Source: Edaphochlamys debaryana
Taxonomy: Eukaryota > Chlorophyta > Chlorophyceae > Chlamydomonadales
Length of the DNA stretch: 64,000 nt
NCBI GenBank assembly: GCA_016858145.1
Contig: JAEHOE010000010.1
Coordinates: forward strand, 806,001-870,000
Reading direction: 5' to 3'
Shown here: one piece after another, positions 24,679 to 33,759 of the stretch
Layout of the letters: each line of letters opens with the position of its first letter
Position numbering within the stretch: the first letter of the stretch is position 1
Notes under the pieces: generated by a model
What the model saw: the letters and a program-made list of their open reading frames with translations, nothing else
What the model was told of the DNA's origin: nothing
Database searches by the model: none
Program-made: the position numbers and the translations under genes

Positions 24679-25705
24679 ATGTACATGCTGGCGTTTGAGA
24701 ACGGCGTCTACGACCTCAAGCAGCGCGAGTTCCGCGACGGCCGCCCGGACGACCTCATCTCCTTCAGCACAGGCTGCGAGTACGTGCCGCACGACCCGGC
24801 TAACCCCATCGTCGAGGACATCCGGCGCTTCTTCAGCCAGGTGCAGCCCCGCAAGGAGATGCGCGAGTACCTGTTGTCCCTGTTTGCATCCTTCCTCAGC
24901 GGCGAGTGCAAGGACCAGAAGTTCCACATCTGGACCGGCTCTGGCTGCCACGCCAAGGGCACGCCCATCCTCATGCATGATGGCTCTGTCAAGCCCGTCG
25001 AGGAGGTGTGCGTGGGTGACGTGCTCATGGGCGACGACTCTACTCCCCGCAACGTGCAGCAGCTCTTCCGCGGCAAGGCTGACATGTGGCGCGTCGTGCC
25101 GGACAAGGGTGACCCGTTTGTGATCAACGGTGACCATGTGCTCTCCCTTCGCGCCACGAGGCGCGCAAACGGCGTTGTGGTATGCAAGAACCGCGGCAGC
25201 TTGGACCGGCCCTACGCAGCGCTGTGGTGCGAGCGCCGGGCGTCGCATGTGCTGGTGTCGCGCCGCTGCGCTTTCTCAACAGAGGAAGAGGCCCTGCAGC
25301 ACCTAGAGCAACAGGCCGCCACCAACCCCGCATTTGTGCGCAGCGGGGATGTGATAGACGTCACCGTCAAGGACTACCTGGAGCACGCGCCGCGCATCGG
25401 CCGGCGGAAGCTGCAGCTCTACAGGCCGGGGCACGTCGAGTTCCCCGAGCGGGCCGCCGCCACCGACCCTGCGCTTCACCCCTATGTGCTTGGCGTCTGG
25501 CTGGGCGGCAGCAGTGCATGCGCTAGCATGCGCTTCCGGGCCCGTGACCCGGCCGTTGTGGAGCGCGTGCGCGGACTGCTCCCCGAGTCCCTGCAGCTTG
25601 TCGCCCAGGGCAACAACGCTTCAACGGTCGCAGTGGCTACCGCAGATCCTGCAGCCGCAAGCAACGCATTTGCTGCGGCGCTCGCGGCCCAGGCCGGCGG
25701 TGATC
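24679..25705 (+). pseudogene. D5-type helicase-primase fragment interrupted by an intein
   Basis: The frame starts MYMLAFENGVYDLKQREFRD at 24679, then PDDLISFSTGCEYV and YLLSLFASFLSGE, and reaches FHIWTGSG, the beginning of the Walker A loop of D5-like superfamily III helicases. There an intein begins (C90), so the rest of the ATPase should follow the intein but is missing. The N-terminal primase half is also missing: an in-frame TGA precedes the start. D5 proteins unwind viral replication origins or forks. The frame runs on to 25752 but changes character at about 25,705, where fibre-gene sequence begins. Confidence 0.8.
24946..25705 (+). other. Intein (N-terminal part) inserted in the Walker A motif
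   Basis: Starts with Cys (CHAKGTPILMHDGSVKPVEE), block A of an intein, followed by VCVGDVLMGDD and FVINGDHVLSLRA, which fits block B with its conserved His. The insertion sits after GSG of the P-loop, a typical conserved-site placement. About 250 residues remain, including YVLGVWLGG near residue 275, which could be the first LAGLIDADG-type helix of an embedded endonuclease (weak). The C-terminal splice block (His-Asn) is absent because the gene is cut near 25,705, so splicing cannot occur. Confidence 0.75.
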
Positions 25706-25715
25706 ACCGACGGTC

Positions 25716-27909
25716 ATGTGCAGCATCACCACCGACACCCAGGGTCATGTGACGGGAGTTGTCAACACCAACATTGCTGCAACACCGACGGGCTTCACGC
25801 TGTCCGGGGGCACCACGAGCACCAGCTGCAACGTCACCATCTCGGGCACCACAACCATCTCCGGGGCAGCAACGTTCTCAAGCAACCTGACCCTTCCACA
25901 GGACCGCTCCATCATGGCCGCTGGGCGCGAGTGCTTCTACTTTGGGAACAATGGGCAGTTCTACTACAACGCCGGGGAGCTGTTTGTTGTCATCAATGGC
26001 GCACAGAAGATGCGGATCTTCTCGGACACAGTCGACCTGTCTACACGGCTGAACATGAATGGCAATGACATCATCCAAGCGAACAACATCACCACCAGCA
26101 ACTTTGAGGCGTCCAGGAGCTGGGCTGGCATTCCAAGTGGGTTCCAGGCTCGCGTGTATGGCACCGATACAGGCGTTGCCGAGACGGGTGTGCGGCTGTG
26201 TGAGAAGGTGACGGGCGGGGACTTCAAGCTGCTGTCGGGCTACTACAATGGCACCGAGTACTTTACGGTGCGCACCCGCACCGGGAACTCGTATGGCGCG
26301 TTTGTGGGCATTGGACTCTGCAATCCGGTTGACCCGCTGCACGTCCAGGGCAATGCCACTATTGGCCTTGGCTCTAACGAGACAAGCGCGGAGCTGGCGG
26401 CTACGCGCCTGCTCATCAGCTCGCGCCTGGCCAGCACCAGCAACACCTCCGAGTCGGCCATCGAGTTCATGGGCAACACGGCTTTTTCGAACAACAACAA
26501 CCAGTACGCGCGGTCGGGACGCGTGTCCAGCGGCTTTACGCCCGGTGGAGGCTGGACCAACAGCTACTGGAAGGTGCAGGTGCCCAGTGCACCGAGCGGC
26601 GCACTGGTGGACGCGCTGACTGTGAGTGGGAATGGCGCTGTGACGATCTCCAATTTGACTCTGAGCACGCGACTGCCTACCACAGCCCTCCCACTGTCTA
26701 CAGTGACACCGAATTTATATGGCTCTACCACGGCAGTGCCGACCTTCACTGTGGATGCCACAGGGAGGCTGACGGCAGCCAGCTCCACCACCCTGGACGC
26801 CACCGTCATCACCACAGGTACGCTGAACGCTTCGCGTCTGCCAAACACCACTGTCACAGCAGCCAGCTATGGCACCACCACTGCCGTCCCCACGTTCACT
26901 GTGGACGCAGCAGGCCGGCTGACCGCAGCCAGCAACACCACCCTGGATGCATCTATCCTGGCCTCTGGAACCCTGAGCGCAGCGCGCCTGCCAAACACAG
27001 CTGTGACACCGAATTTATATGGCTCTACCACGGCAGTGCCGACCTTCACAGTGGATGCCACAGGGAGGCTGACGGCAGCCAGCTCCACCACCCTGGACGC
27101 ATCTATCCTGGCCTCTGGGACGCTGGCAGATGCGCGCCTGCCTGCCAAGGGCACGGCGGGCACGTACGGCAGTGCTACCCAGGTACCAGTCATCACCACC
27201 GACGCCCAGGGGCGTGTGACAGGCATTGTCAACACCAACATTGCGGCAACACCGACGGGCTTCACCCTGTCCGGGAGCACCACAAGCACCAGCTGCAACG
27301 TCACCATCTCGGGCACCACAACCATCTCCGGGGCAGCAACGTTCTCAAGCAACTTGACGCTTCCACAGGACCGCTCCATCATGGCCGCTGGGCGCGAGTG
27401 CTTCTACTTTGGCAACAACGGGCAGTTCTACTACAATGCAGGGGAGCTGTTTGTGCGCATCAGCGGGGTGCAAAAGATGCGGATCTACTCGGACACGGTC
27501 GACCTGTCTACACGGCTGAACATGAACAGCAACGATATCACGCAGGTGAACAACATATCTGTGAACAACATCACATTCAAGACAGATTCTTGGAACGGCT
27601 CGACGGACGGCGTAGTACGCCTGTATTTCGAAAACTCAAATAACAGTTACTACAATGCGCTGGGTGGACACATCTTCCGCATCAACCAGGATACAGTTGC
27701 ATATGCCAACTCTAACAAGTTTGCCGTGCAGAAGAACTTTGAGGTGTCTAAAGTCTGGGATGGTATTGCAAAAGGGGTACAAGCGACTGTGTATGGCACT
27801 GACACGGGAATTGCGGAGACGGGTGTGCGTCTGTGTGAGAAGGTGACTGGTGGCGACTTCAAGCTGCTGTCGGGCTACTACAATGGCACCGAGTACTTTA
27901 CGGTGCGCA
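25716..27909 (+). CDS. Large repetitive fibre-like protein, both ends cut
   Basis: About 731 residues before transposase codons begin at 27910. It contains two long near-identical blocks (GHVTGVVNTNIAATPTGFTL to DLSTRLNMN, and its repeat starting near 27,190). Between them are shorter repeats of the type TAVPTFTVDATGRLTAASST and ASILASGTLADARLP. Thr/Ser/Asn/Gly-rich beta-strand repeats like these are typical of phage and giant-virus fibre proteins, which usually end in an S74 autochaperone. Here that end is missing, replaced by IS630 codons. The start is uncertain, since sequence upstream of 25,705 is intein. Attachment or virion-surface role is inferred. Confidence 0.7.
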
Positions 27910-28045
27910 GCCCGAACTCAGCAGCACCGCAAACATCACAGCTGTCATTGAAGACGTGCTAGGCGGTCTTGACCACACATGTCTCTACAGTGCATGCTTC
28001 AGACGTCTAGGTGACTGGCTGCAAAAAGTTGAGAAAGTGACATAA
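27910..28045 (+). pseudogene. IS630-like transposase, authentic C-terminal 44 residues
   Basis: From 27910 the sequence matches the transposase at ELSSTANITAVIE and then continues DVLGGLDHTCLYSACFRRLG to DWLQKVEKVT and TAA 28043-28045. This supplies the natural C-terminus missing from the copy at 2942-3817. It is joined to the fibre gene on its left. Its stop lies 116 bp before the Fanzor ATG, showing the two genes' native order. Confidence 0.8.
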
Positions 28046-28161
28046 GGACGCCTCGCCTCACTAATCCAACACAACACCAGCAACTGTGAGTAATCACGCA
28101 GACCAACTAGAAAACTTTACAACAGTGCAAATGCCATGAACACGACTATCTAGTAGATCAC

Positions 28162-30411
28162 ATGGGGCGGCGCAACCCGGAAGGTTTTGTCAAAAAAGAT
28201 GAGCTGCTTGCCCGGCTGGGCCAGCAGCCTGGTGCTGATCTCAAGAAGCTCAAGAAGCTCGGCAAGGATGAGTTGGTGTGGGCGGCGTTTGACGCCGGCC
28301 TCATGGACGTCGCCACACGAGATGCCTCCTTCACCAGGCGTATGTCCACCATTCCCTGCTACCTCTGGACTCATATTGAAGATCCCGAGCTGCGCGCAGC
28401 CATTGAGCGATATGTGATCTGCTACTCACAGTTCTACAGCCGCGGCACTTATCTCGCCAACCTGGTGGCGCTCGCAGCGCTGCCGGAGCAGCTGCCTCAG
28501 AATGTGATTGACGCGGAGCCAGCTGCGCTGGCCCCAGTCCCCGACATCTTGTTGGATGAAAACATGGCAAAGCACTGCTTCCTGCCGGAGCGCTGGCTCG
28601 ACGACGGCAGGCCAATTGACCAGCAGGTCATGGCGGCGTACGCCGCTAATCAGGGCGTCATGGAGGCGCTGCGCGCTGGCACAGACTACAAGTCGGTCAT
28701 GGACAACCGGGGATGGGACAATGCTCTCAACCACATGGGCACCATGTTTCTGGGCAACACCAAGGTGCAGGTGCTGACGCACCTGCCCAAACGGCTGCGC
28801 CGCTACTTGGAGCACGAGCACCCTTGCCACCCCGACACCGACCGACATCAGTTTGTGCGCGCAGCGCTCGGTCCGCTGTGGACACCATCCTCAGCCCTGC
28901 ACCAAGACGACTTAGACTGGGCACTACGATTTCGGGCCTTCTTAGAAATGGAGGCTGCCGACGCCACGCAGTGGCTGCGCCTGTACGAGAGCAGCGTGCT
29001 GTCAGACCTGTGTCGCAAGGCATGGAACTTGCACCTCTGGCTCCAAGGTCGGGCTTCGCCCGACCGAGGCTTCTCGCTGCTACCCGTATCGGCTCTGAAC
29101 CGCAAGTACGCCTATATCGACGCACGTGTCGCCGAGTACCTGCTCAAAAAAGGCGTCAGCCTGGCGGCGCGCAAGCGCCTGGCGGCGGCGACCCAGGGCC
29201 ACGAGGGCTCTGAGCTGGCGCGAATGCTTGGACTGACGCGCAAGGCTTTCAACAAGAGGCGCTGCAAGCTGCGCGCGCAGCTGCCGAAAAAGTACGCGGG
29301 GGAAGAGTCTCCCAAGGTGCTGCACAAGAAGTGGCGGAAGATCGGAGCAGGCTGCTTCCCGCAGCACGGGGACCTCAAGGTGATCGAGACAGACGGGGTC
29401 GGCCTGCGGCTTAAGCTGGAGTTTCCCAACAGGGAGCGGCGGCCTGCGCCTGCCTCCGGCTCTTGCGCCTCCGGCTCTTGCGCCTCCGGCTCTTGCGCCT
29501 CCGGCTCCTGCGCCTCCGGCTCCTGCGCCATCTGCCATGGGCAGGTACTTTCTGCACCGCTTGCAGAGGGCGCTTCGCCGCCAGGCAAGCCACCCCTGGA
29601 GGTGGGCATCGACAAGGGACGGGTGCGGATGTTTGCGGCGGCAACAAGCGACGACACGTTGCTGTTCATGACCCGGAGGGCGTATTTGTACGCGCAGCGC
29701 GACAAACGCTCCAAGAAGTGGGAGGCGGAGCGCATGACGGGCACGGCCTGGGGCGAAGCCCTGGCGGCGATGTCCGAGGCTGGTGGCTTCAAGAACCGCA
29801 ACATGGCCACGTGGCAGGCCACGCTTGGTGTGGTAGCGCAGCACCTGACGGTGCTGCGAGAGGAGCAACTCCTGCCCAAGGACCGTGCGCTGGCGCGGAT
29901 GCGCCGCTTCAGGTGGAAGAAGGCGTTCCTGGAACGGGGCGTAAAGAAGCTGGTGAAGCCGGCCATAGAGGAGAAGAGGCAGGTGGTGTTGGGGATGGGA
30001 GACGCTAAGTTTGCGAGTGGGGGACGAGGAGAGATCTCCGTACCGACGGAGGGTGTGGACGCTGCGCTGCGCAAGGTGATCCGGATGCATGGCATCCGGG
30101 AGCTGGTGAAGCAGCGTGACATTGACGAGTACCTCACCACAAAGTGCTGCTGTCGGTGTGGGAAGGAGACGGTGGCTGCGCCCACCAAGAGGCCAGACGG
30201 GAAAGGGAGCCTTCGGTACCGGCTGTGTGTCAACTGTGGCACTGGAACAGCCGGCAAGCGGAGGAACCGCGACGTCAATGCCGCCCGGAACATTCTGCTG
30301 TTGTTGCAAGCGGAGCTGCGAGGCCTGCCAAGGCCCGAGTACCTACGGCGCCCGGATCGGGCGCCTCAACAGAAGCAGACTGCTTCATCGGGACGGCGTC
30401 GTCGCACATAG
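28162..30411 (+). CDS. Fanzor1 RNA-guided DNA nuclease, uninterrupted full-length ORF
   Basis: 749 aa from ATG 28162. Residues 1-430 form a helical N-terminal half with no homologous piece in the other copies except from about 357. Residues 431-459 are ASGSC repeats ending CAICH. RuvC-I is VGIDKGRVRMFAAAT (D484). GMGDAKFASGGRG (611-623) is the Fanzor1-type strand. IDEYLTT holds E656, which I take to be the displaced RuvC-II glutamate known in Fanzor1. Zinc ribbon: C663/C666 and C689/C692. RuvC-III is NRDVNAARNIL (D704). The C-terminus is Arg-rich (SGRRRRT). All expected catalytic residues are present, so it could be active with a guide RNA from its 3' end; expression is unknown. Confidence 0.88.
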   Translation: MGRRNPEGFVKKDELLARLGQQPGADLKKLKKLGKDELVWAAFDAGLMDVATRDASFTRRMSTIPCYLWTHIEDPELRAAIERYVICYSQFYSRGTYLANLVALAALPEQLPQNVIDAEPAALAPVPDILLDENMAKHCFLPERWLDDGRPIDQQVMAAYAANQGVMEALRAGTDYKSVMDNRGWDNALNHMGTMFLGNTKVQVLTHLPKRLRRYLEHEHPCHPDTDRHQFVRAALGPLWTPSSALHQDDLDWALRFRAFLEMEAADATQWLRLYESSVLSDLCRKAWNLHLWLQGRASPDRGFSLLPVSALNRKYAYIDARVAEYLLKKGVSLAARKRLAAATQGHEGSELARMLGLTRKAFNKRRCKLRAQLPKKYAGEESPKVLHKKWRKIGAGCFPQHGDLKVIETDGVGLRLKLEFPNRERRPAPASGSCASGSCASGSCASGSCASGSCAICHGQVLSAPLAEGASPPGKPPLEVGIDKGRVRMFAAATSDDTLLFMTRRAYLYAQRDKRSKKWEAERMTGTAWGEALAAMSEAGGFKNRNMATWQATLGVVAQHLTVLREEQLLPKDRALARMRRFRWKKAFLERGVKKLVKPAIEEKRQVVLGMGDAKFASGGRGEISVPTEGVDAALRKVIRMHGIRELVKQRDIDEYLTTKCCCRCGKETVAAPTKRPDGKGSLRYRLCVNCGTGTAGKRRNRDVNAARNILLLLQAELRGLPRPEYLRRPDRAPQQKQTASSGRRRRT

Positions 30412-30493
30412 GTGGCTTGCCCCCACTTGCGAGAACTGCCAGGAGCGGTCGGTGCATGGAGACTCGGTTTCCATTCTCGACTTAACCTAGGTG
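30280..30493 (+). ncRNA. Predicted Fanzor guide-RNA (fRNA) scaffold region
   Basis: In TnpB/Fanzor systems the guide RNA scaffold overlaps the 3' end of the nuclease gene and runs to the element end, with the guide taken from flanking DNA. Here the last approximately 215 bp are conserved in all six copies of this family. They include a perfect 8-bp hairpin at 30347-30365 and the non-coding tail of 82 bp after the stop. This is prediction from family knowledge plus conservation; boundaries are approximate. Confidence 0.5.
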
Positions 30494-30635
30494 TAGTCTC
30501 CTTGTGTTTGTGCTTGCGTCAGGGCCTAAGGGTTCCCGCGAAAGCCACTGCCAGCAGAACGCCTTGCCGCAGCACCATCGACCGACCTCTTTTGCTTACA
30601 GGGCGCTCGGGAAGGTCCGCAAAGAGAGAAGCACC

Positions 30636-30905
30636 ATGGACACCGCGCGCTACATTGACATGTTCAACACCAAGATGAAGGCATTTGTGCTGGCCCTGCA
30701 GCCCATCGTCAAGGGGTGTGCTTCAAGTGCCGATGCGGACCTGGGCGCCATCAACAGCAGCCTCAGTGCCATCAACACTAGCCTGACCGCCGCTCAGAAC
30801 TTTTCCGCCATGTCTACCGTGCCCTGTGAGACTTTTTACAGGATGGTCACGCTGCCATACAGCGACCGGATCCTTGCCGGGGATGAGCAGTTCTTCCTGG
30901 AAAAA
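30636..30905 (+). pseudogene. N-terminal part of a viral gene of unknown function
   Basis: ATG 30636 opens MDTARYIDMFNTKMKAFVLA, then a helical stretch DADLGAINSSLSAINTSLTA and FYRMVTLPYSDRILAGDEQF. At about 30,905 the frame enters the antisense of the neighbouring gene, so the C-terminus is lost. It has the look of a conserved small virion or assembly protein of large DNA viruses, but I cannot name it. The preceding 140 bp contain the Fanzor flank and probably its promoter. Confidence 0.5.
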
Positions 30906-30909
30906 ACTA

Positions 30910-31471
30910 CGACGGCCGGCGCACCGCCCATGACCACTGGGCCAGTGGCCGCCAGAGAAAGTCCAACGGCCCCGAGCACCATGTTGACGGCTTTGACAAC
31001 ACGATCCCGCTTCCACTCGTCAGATACCCGGTTCTGATTCCCAAAAACCTGTTTGGTCTCATCATAGTTGCGGAACATCTCCGTGTGCTTGAGTTTCGTC
31101 TCCCACAGCTCCATGACGTCACCTAACTTGGTCTCGGTGTCAAAGGGGGAACGCAAGCCCAAGGCCTCCAGGGTCTCGACAATCAATGGGCCTCGTGCAC
31201 ACATCCGACTCCACCTCCTCACGCGGTCTACGCGCTTGTAGCCAGGAATCAGCATCTGGCACAGTTGCACCACTTGTGGGCTATACCATAGCGTGCCATG
31301 CTCAGCGACAAAGTCCTCAGTTACGATGTCAATGCCCCAACCCTGTTTGTACATGTGTCGGAAGCAGTCCCAATCGTCCTGCTCTGACGCTGTTTGGCTC
31401 TTCACACGCTCCAGCACGCTCAGCAGATCGGCACGCTCGAGGTCATTTGCAGCAAGGAGCTTTTCTTGCAT
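30910..31471 (-). pseudogene. Unidentified viral protein, C-terminus cut
   Basis: About 187 residues from ATG 31471 (MQEKLLAANDLERADLLSVL), helical and charged, with RMCARGPLIVETLEALGLRS in the middle and a hydrophobic end AVNMVLGAVGLSLAATGPVV. Near 30,910 it collides tail-to-tail with the truncated gene above; the remaining frame to 30836 is its antisense. Family not recognised. Confidence 0.5.
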
Positions 31472-31716
31472 AACTGGCTTTGGACTGTCTGCAATGGAGC
31501 CCCAGGTCCAGTGCGCCGTAGCGCGTCACGTTGAGATGTACGGCCAGCCTCCTGCCATCAAGTACCAGAATGCGAAGGTGGATGTGGTCAGCCATGGTCA
31601 GGCTCTCTGTGTTTTCCAAACCAGCTGGGATGGCGCCTTGCCCTGTCAAATTTTTCGTGTCTTTAGAGCGCTTGTGACACTTGCACAAACCACCCTTATG
31701 CCGCTGCATACATCCC
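31472..31716. other. Segment without a confident gene
   Basis: Both strands are open here. The better candidate is a minus frame from ATG 31595 (MADHIHLRILVLDGRRLAVH) ending at 31443, but it lacks any recognised motif and overlaps the neighbouring start. I see no repeat or structural element. Confidence 0.3.
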
Positions 31717-32340
31717 TTAGATGGCAAAGAGCTTGAAGCTCGTCATGCGGTCATTGAAGCCGTAGGAGCCCATGCTGGGCCAGCCATAGCTCGTGGTGCC
31801 GGTGGCGAGTGACAGCAGCTGGCCGCCATAGTTTTCATCGGCATAGATCTCCATCTTGGTGCGCCCCGGTAGGCGAAGGCTCGACAGCTTGTCGTTCCAT
31901 GCGGAGCCGATGTTGGCACTGCCATCGTACACCACCAGGGACGCCCCTTGGTAGTCGTTGTCGGCATACAGCTTGGCGAATGTACCCGTGTTGTCCGCGT
32001 AAAAGGTCAGCACGTTGCCGATGGTGATAACCGTCTTTGTCATGAGGTCAAACTTGAACTCCACGTACTCCTGCCCATTGAGGATCATGTAGCTGGTGAC
32101 GTACGCACACCCCGCGCCAATGGACGGTGAGGCTACGCTTTTGTTGCGGCGCTCGTTTGGCACATTCTCGATAGGTACGCGCAGTGCCACGTAGCGCGTG
32201 GACGGCTGGTAGGTGAACGTCAACCAGTACTGATGCAGCCCGGTCTCAAGCCAGGTACCCAGGCGCACCTCGACGTAGACCGTGTCGGCGTCGGACGTTG
32301 TGCTCACGCTGCTTGCACTGATGGGCAGGTAGTCTGACAT
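31717..32340 (-). CDS. Beta/gamma-crystallin domain protein
   Basis: 207 aa from ATG 32338-32340 (MSDYLPISASSVSTTSDADT). The C-terminal half has two crystallin Greek-key motifs: AKLYADNDYQGASLVVYDGS with NDKLSSLRLP, and MEIYADENYGGQLLSLATGT with NDRMTSFKLF. The Y/F-x-G and N-D-K/R-x-S/T-S patterns match Ca2+-binding beta/gamma-crystallins. The N-terminal 110 residues are strand-rich and not assigned. The function in a virus is unknown; a stable virion-surface or secreted protein is possible. The gene looks complete. Confidence 0.8.
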   Translation of the reverse strand: MSDYLPISASSVSTTSDADTVYVEVRLGTWLETGLHQYWLTFTYQPSTRYVALRVPIENVPNERRNKSVASPSIGAGCAYVTSYMILNGQEYVEFKFDLMTKTVITIGNVLTFYADNTGTFAKLYADNDYQGASLVVYDGSANIGSAWNDKLSSLRLPGRTKMEIYADENYGGQLLSLATGTTSYGWPSMGSYGFNDRMTSFKLFAI

Positions 32341-32449
32341 GTCGATGGCTCCTTTGTTTTGTTTAGTGGTAGGCAACATCCTTGTCTGCAGAGACCCAGG
32401 TTTTGAACCATTTTCCACAGGCGCACCGCTAGATTTCATCTGCTTGTTT

Positions 32450-32476
32450 TTCCTAGAATCTGACAGATTCTAGGAA
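32450..32476. terminator. 13-bp perfect palindrome (possible RNA 3'-end hairpin)
   Basis: TTCCTAGAATCTG (32450-32462), one loop base, CAGATTCTAGGAA (32464-32476). It coincides with the 3' end of the polymerase X frame and lies before the crystallin gene, both on the minus strand. It is similar in design to the hairpin at 15245-15280, suggesting a shared transcript-end signal; this is inference. Confidence 0.5.
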
Positions 32477-33220
32477 CCACGGACATGTCTCTTTGTCATC
32501 GTGTCGTTCCCGGTCACGCGCTGCCCCGCATGTGGCTGGAGTTGGAGGCTCAAGAGCCAGCCGTATGTGGACCGTCGCGAAGTCTGCGGTGCCCGGTATA
32601 GAGCCCAGCGCCGGCCTGGGTCCCGCCAGTGGCCGCCACGTGAGCAGCACATCCACATCGCCGCTGCTCTCTGCACCCCGCCTGTAGCTACCCACGACCT
32701 CGGCGCCCAGCCCCGCCTTCTTGGCAGCCTGCAGAAGGATCTGGGCATGAGCGTCCATCTCGGTGCGCGGGATGCGCTGATTGATGTCCACATGGTGGAG
32801 GAGGCCCAGGCGCTGCTTCTGGTTCAGCTTGAGCTCATCCTGTCGGGCGCGCAGCTCCTCGAGCGTGCGGACGCCGTGCTCCACCGCCAGCTTGCGCGCG
32901 GCGACGGGCCCAATGCCCGCCACCTGCTTTAGGAGCTCCATGGCCGCCTCGATGCCAGCGACGTCATCGCATCCGCCCGCCTCAGGGGTCACAGGCATGG
33001 GCGCGGCCTCCATCATGGCTCGCGCCTTGCGCTCCATGGTCTTTGTGAGCAGGCCATCCAGCTGGTCGGGGCGCTCCAGGTTTCCCGCCATCTTGGCCAC
33101 AGCGGCGATGGCCGTCTGGTAGGCCCTAACCTTGAAACCGCGCGTCGGGGCATCCGACTTGCGCTCGGCGTTCTGCAGGGCCTTGAGGCCCGCGACCACC
33201 ACGTTCTTGTAGCAGACCAT
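32453..33220 (-). CDS. Family X DNA polymerase, C-terminally truncated
   Basis: 255-codon frame, with recognisable polymerase X sequence in residues 1-194. A pol beta-like lyase domain (GFKVRAYQTAIAAVAKM) is followed by helix-hairpin-helix QVAGIGPVAARKLAVEHGVR, INQRIPRTEMDAH, and the catalytic GSYRRGAESSGDVDVLLT with the DVD aspartates. After about 32,639 the residues stop resembling the family, so the remainder of the palm, including the third aspartate, and the thumb are missing. Such enzymes fill gaps in base-excision repair and would partner the ligase at 33760-34859. As it stands it is probably inactive. Confidence 0.8.
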   Translation of the reverse strand: MVCYKNVVVAGLKALQNAERKSDAPTRGFKVRAYQTAIAAVAKMAGNLERPDQLDGLLTKTMERKARAMMEAAPMPVTPEAGGCDDVAGIEAAMELLKQVAGIGPVAARKLAVEHGVRTLEELRARQDELKLNQKQRLGLLHHVDINQRIPRTEMDAHAQILLQAAKKAGLGAEVVGSYRRGAESSGDVDVLLTWRPLAGPRPALGSIPGTADFATVHIRLALEPPTPATCGAARDRERHDDKETCPWFLESVRF

Positions 33221-33259
33221 CCTTGGCTTGAGGCGGCAGCAGGAGCTGTAAATCCTTAG

Positions 33260-33436
33260 ACAGGGGTACGTGCGGCAGGTGTGTTCTCACCAGGGCCGCA
33301 TTTGTACGCCCCTCAACTTTTCCCAGTTGAGGTGAGCCGTGACTTGGTTGTGCACGGCTTCCAGGTGCATTTTTACAGGGATTACATCAAGACCCGGGTA
33401 GGTTTCCTGCCTGCCTGCGGGTGCTTCCGCACCTAA
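33260..33436 (+). pseudogene. Possible C-terminal gene remnant
   Basis: The frame GPHLYAPQLFPVEVSRDLVV to HFYRDYIKTRVGFLPACGCF is open from a TAG at 33257 to TAA 33434-33436 and has coding-like strand alternation but no start. An 8-bp hairpin CCTCAACT/AGTTGAGG lies in it. Low confidence. Confidence 0.28.
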
Positions 33437-33513
33437 AGCCAAACCCGTATGCTCACACACAGTTCCCCCCGTGTTCTTCCCTCGCTGCTTTTTATTGCAC
33501 CATCCATCCAACC

Positions 33514-33757
33514 ATGTCATCTGGTTCTAATTCTACCACCCGCTTTGTCAACGCCAAGAACGCCAACCCAGTGCATGACACCGCGGGCATGACGCCCGTG
33601 GCCCAGGCGGACTGCCTGGAGCAGGACCCCGACCTGCGTGGCCAGAAGTATGTGTGCCTGTCCTTCCTGTCGCCTGAGGACACGCTCCTCAGCCGCGAGT
33701 CATTCATGTTCAGCAAGTTTGTGGGCAAGTTCTCTCAGGAGATGAACGAGATGCTGG
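33514..33757 (+). pseudogene. N-terminal part of a conserved large-DNA-virus protein (DUF5832-like)
   Basis: ATG 33514 opens MSSGSNSTTRFVNAKNANPV, then CLEQDPDLRGQKYVCLSFLS and PEDTLLSRESFMFSKFVG. The D-P-x-x-x-GQK(Y/F)VCLSFLSPE signature is one I associate with DUF5832-type proteins of giant viruses (name from memory, tentative). At about 33,757 the frame switches into antisense of the ligase gene, so the rest is missing. The upstream TTTTTATTGCACC stretch may be its promoter. Confidence 0.6.
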
Positions 33758-33759
33758 GT

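Larger units (their letters stand above)
27910..30493 (+). mobile_element. Longest IS630-Fanzor element copy (transposase end, full Fanzor, right terminus)
   Basis: Contains the last 136 bp of the transposase gene, a 116-bp spacer, the complete 749-codon Fanzor and the 3' tail with terminus ending CCTAGGTG at 30493, then TA (30494-30495). The left half, including the IS630 terminus and most of the transposase, is missing and the fibre gene abuts it. Together with the deleted copies that keep both ends, it defines the parental order: terminus, transposase, Fanzor, terminus. Confidence 0.82.
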
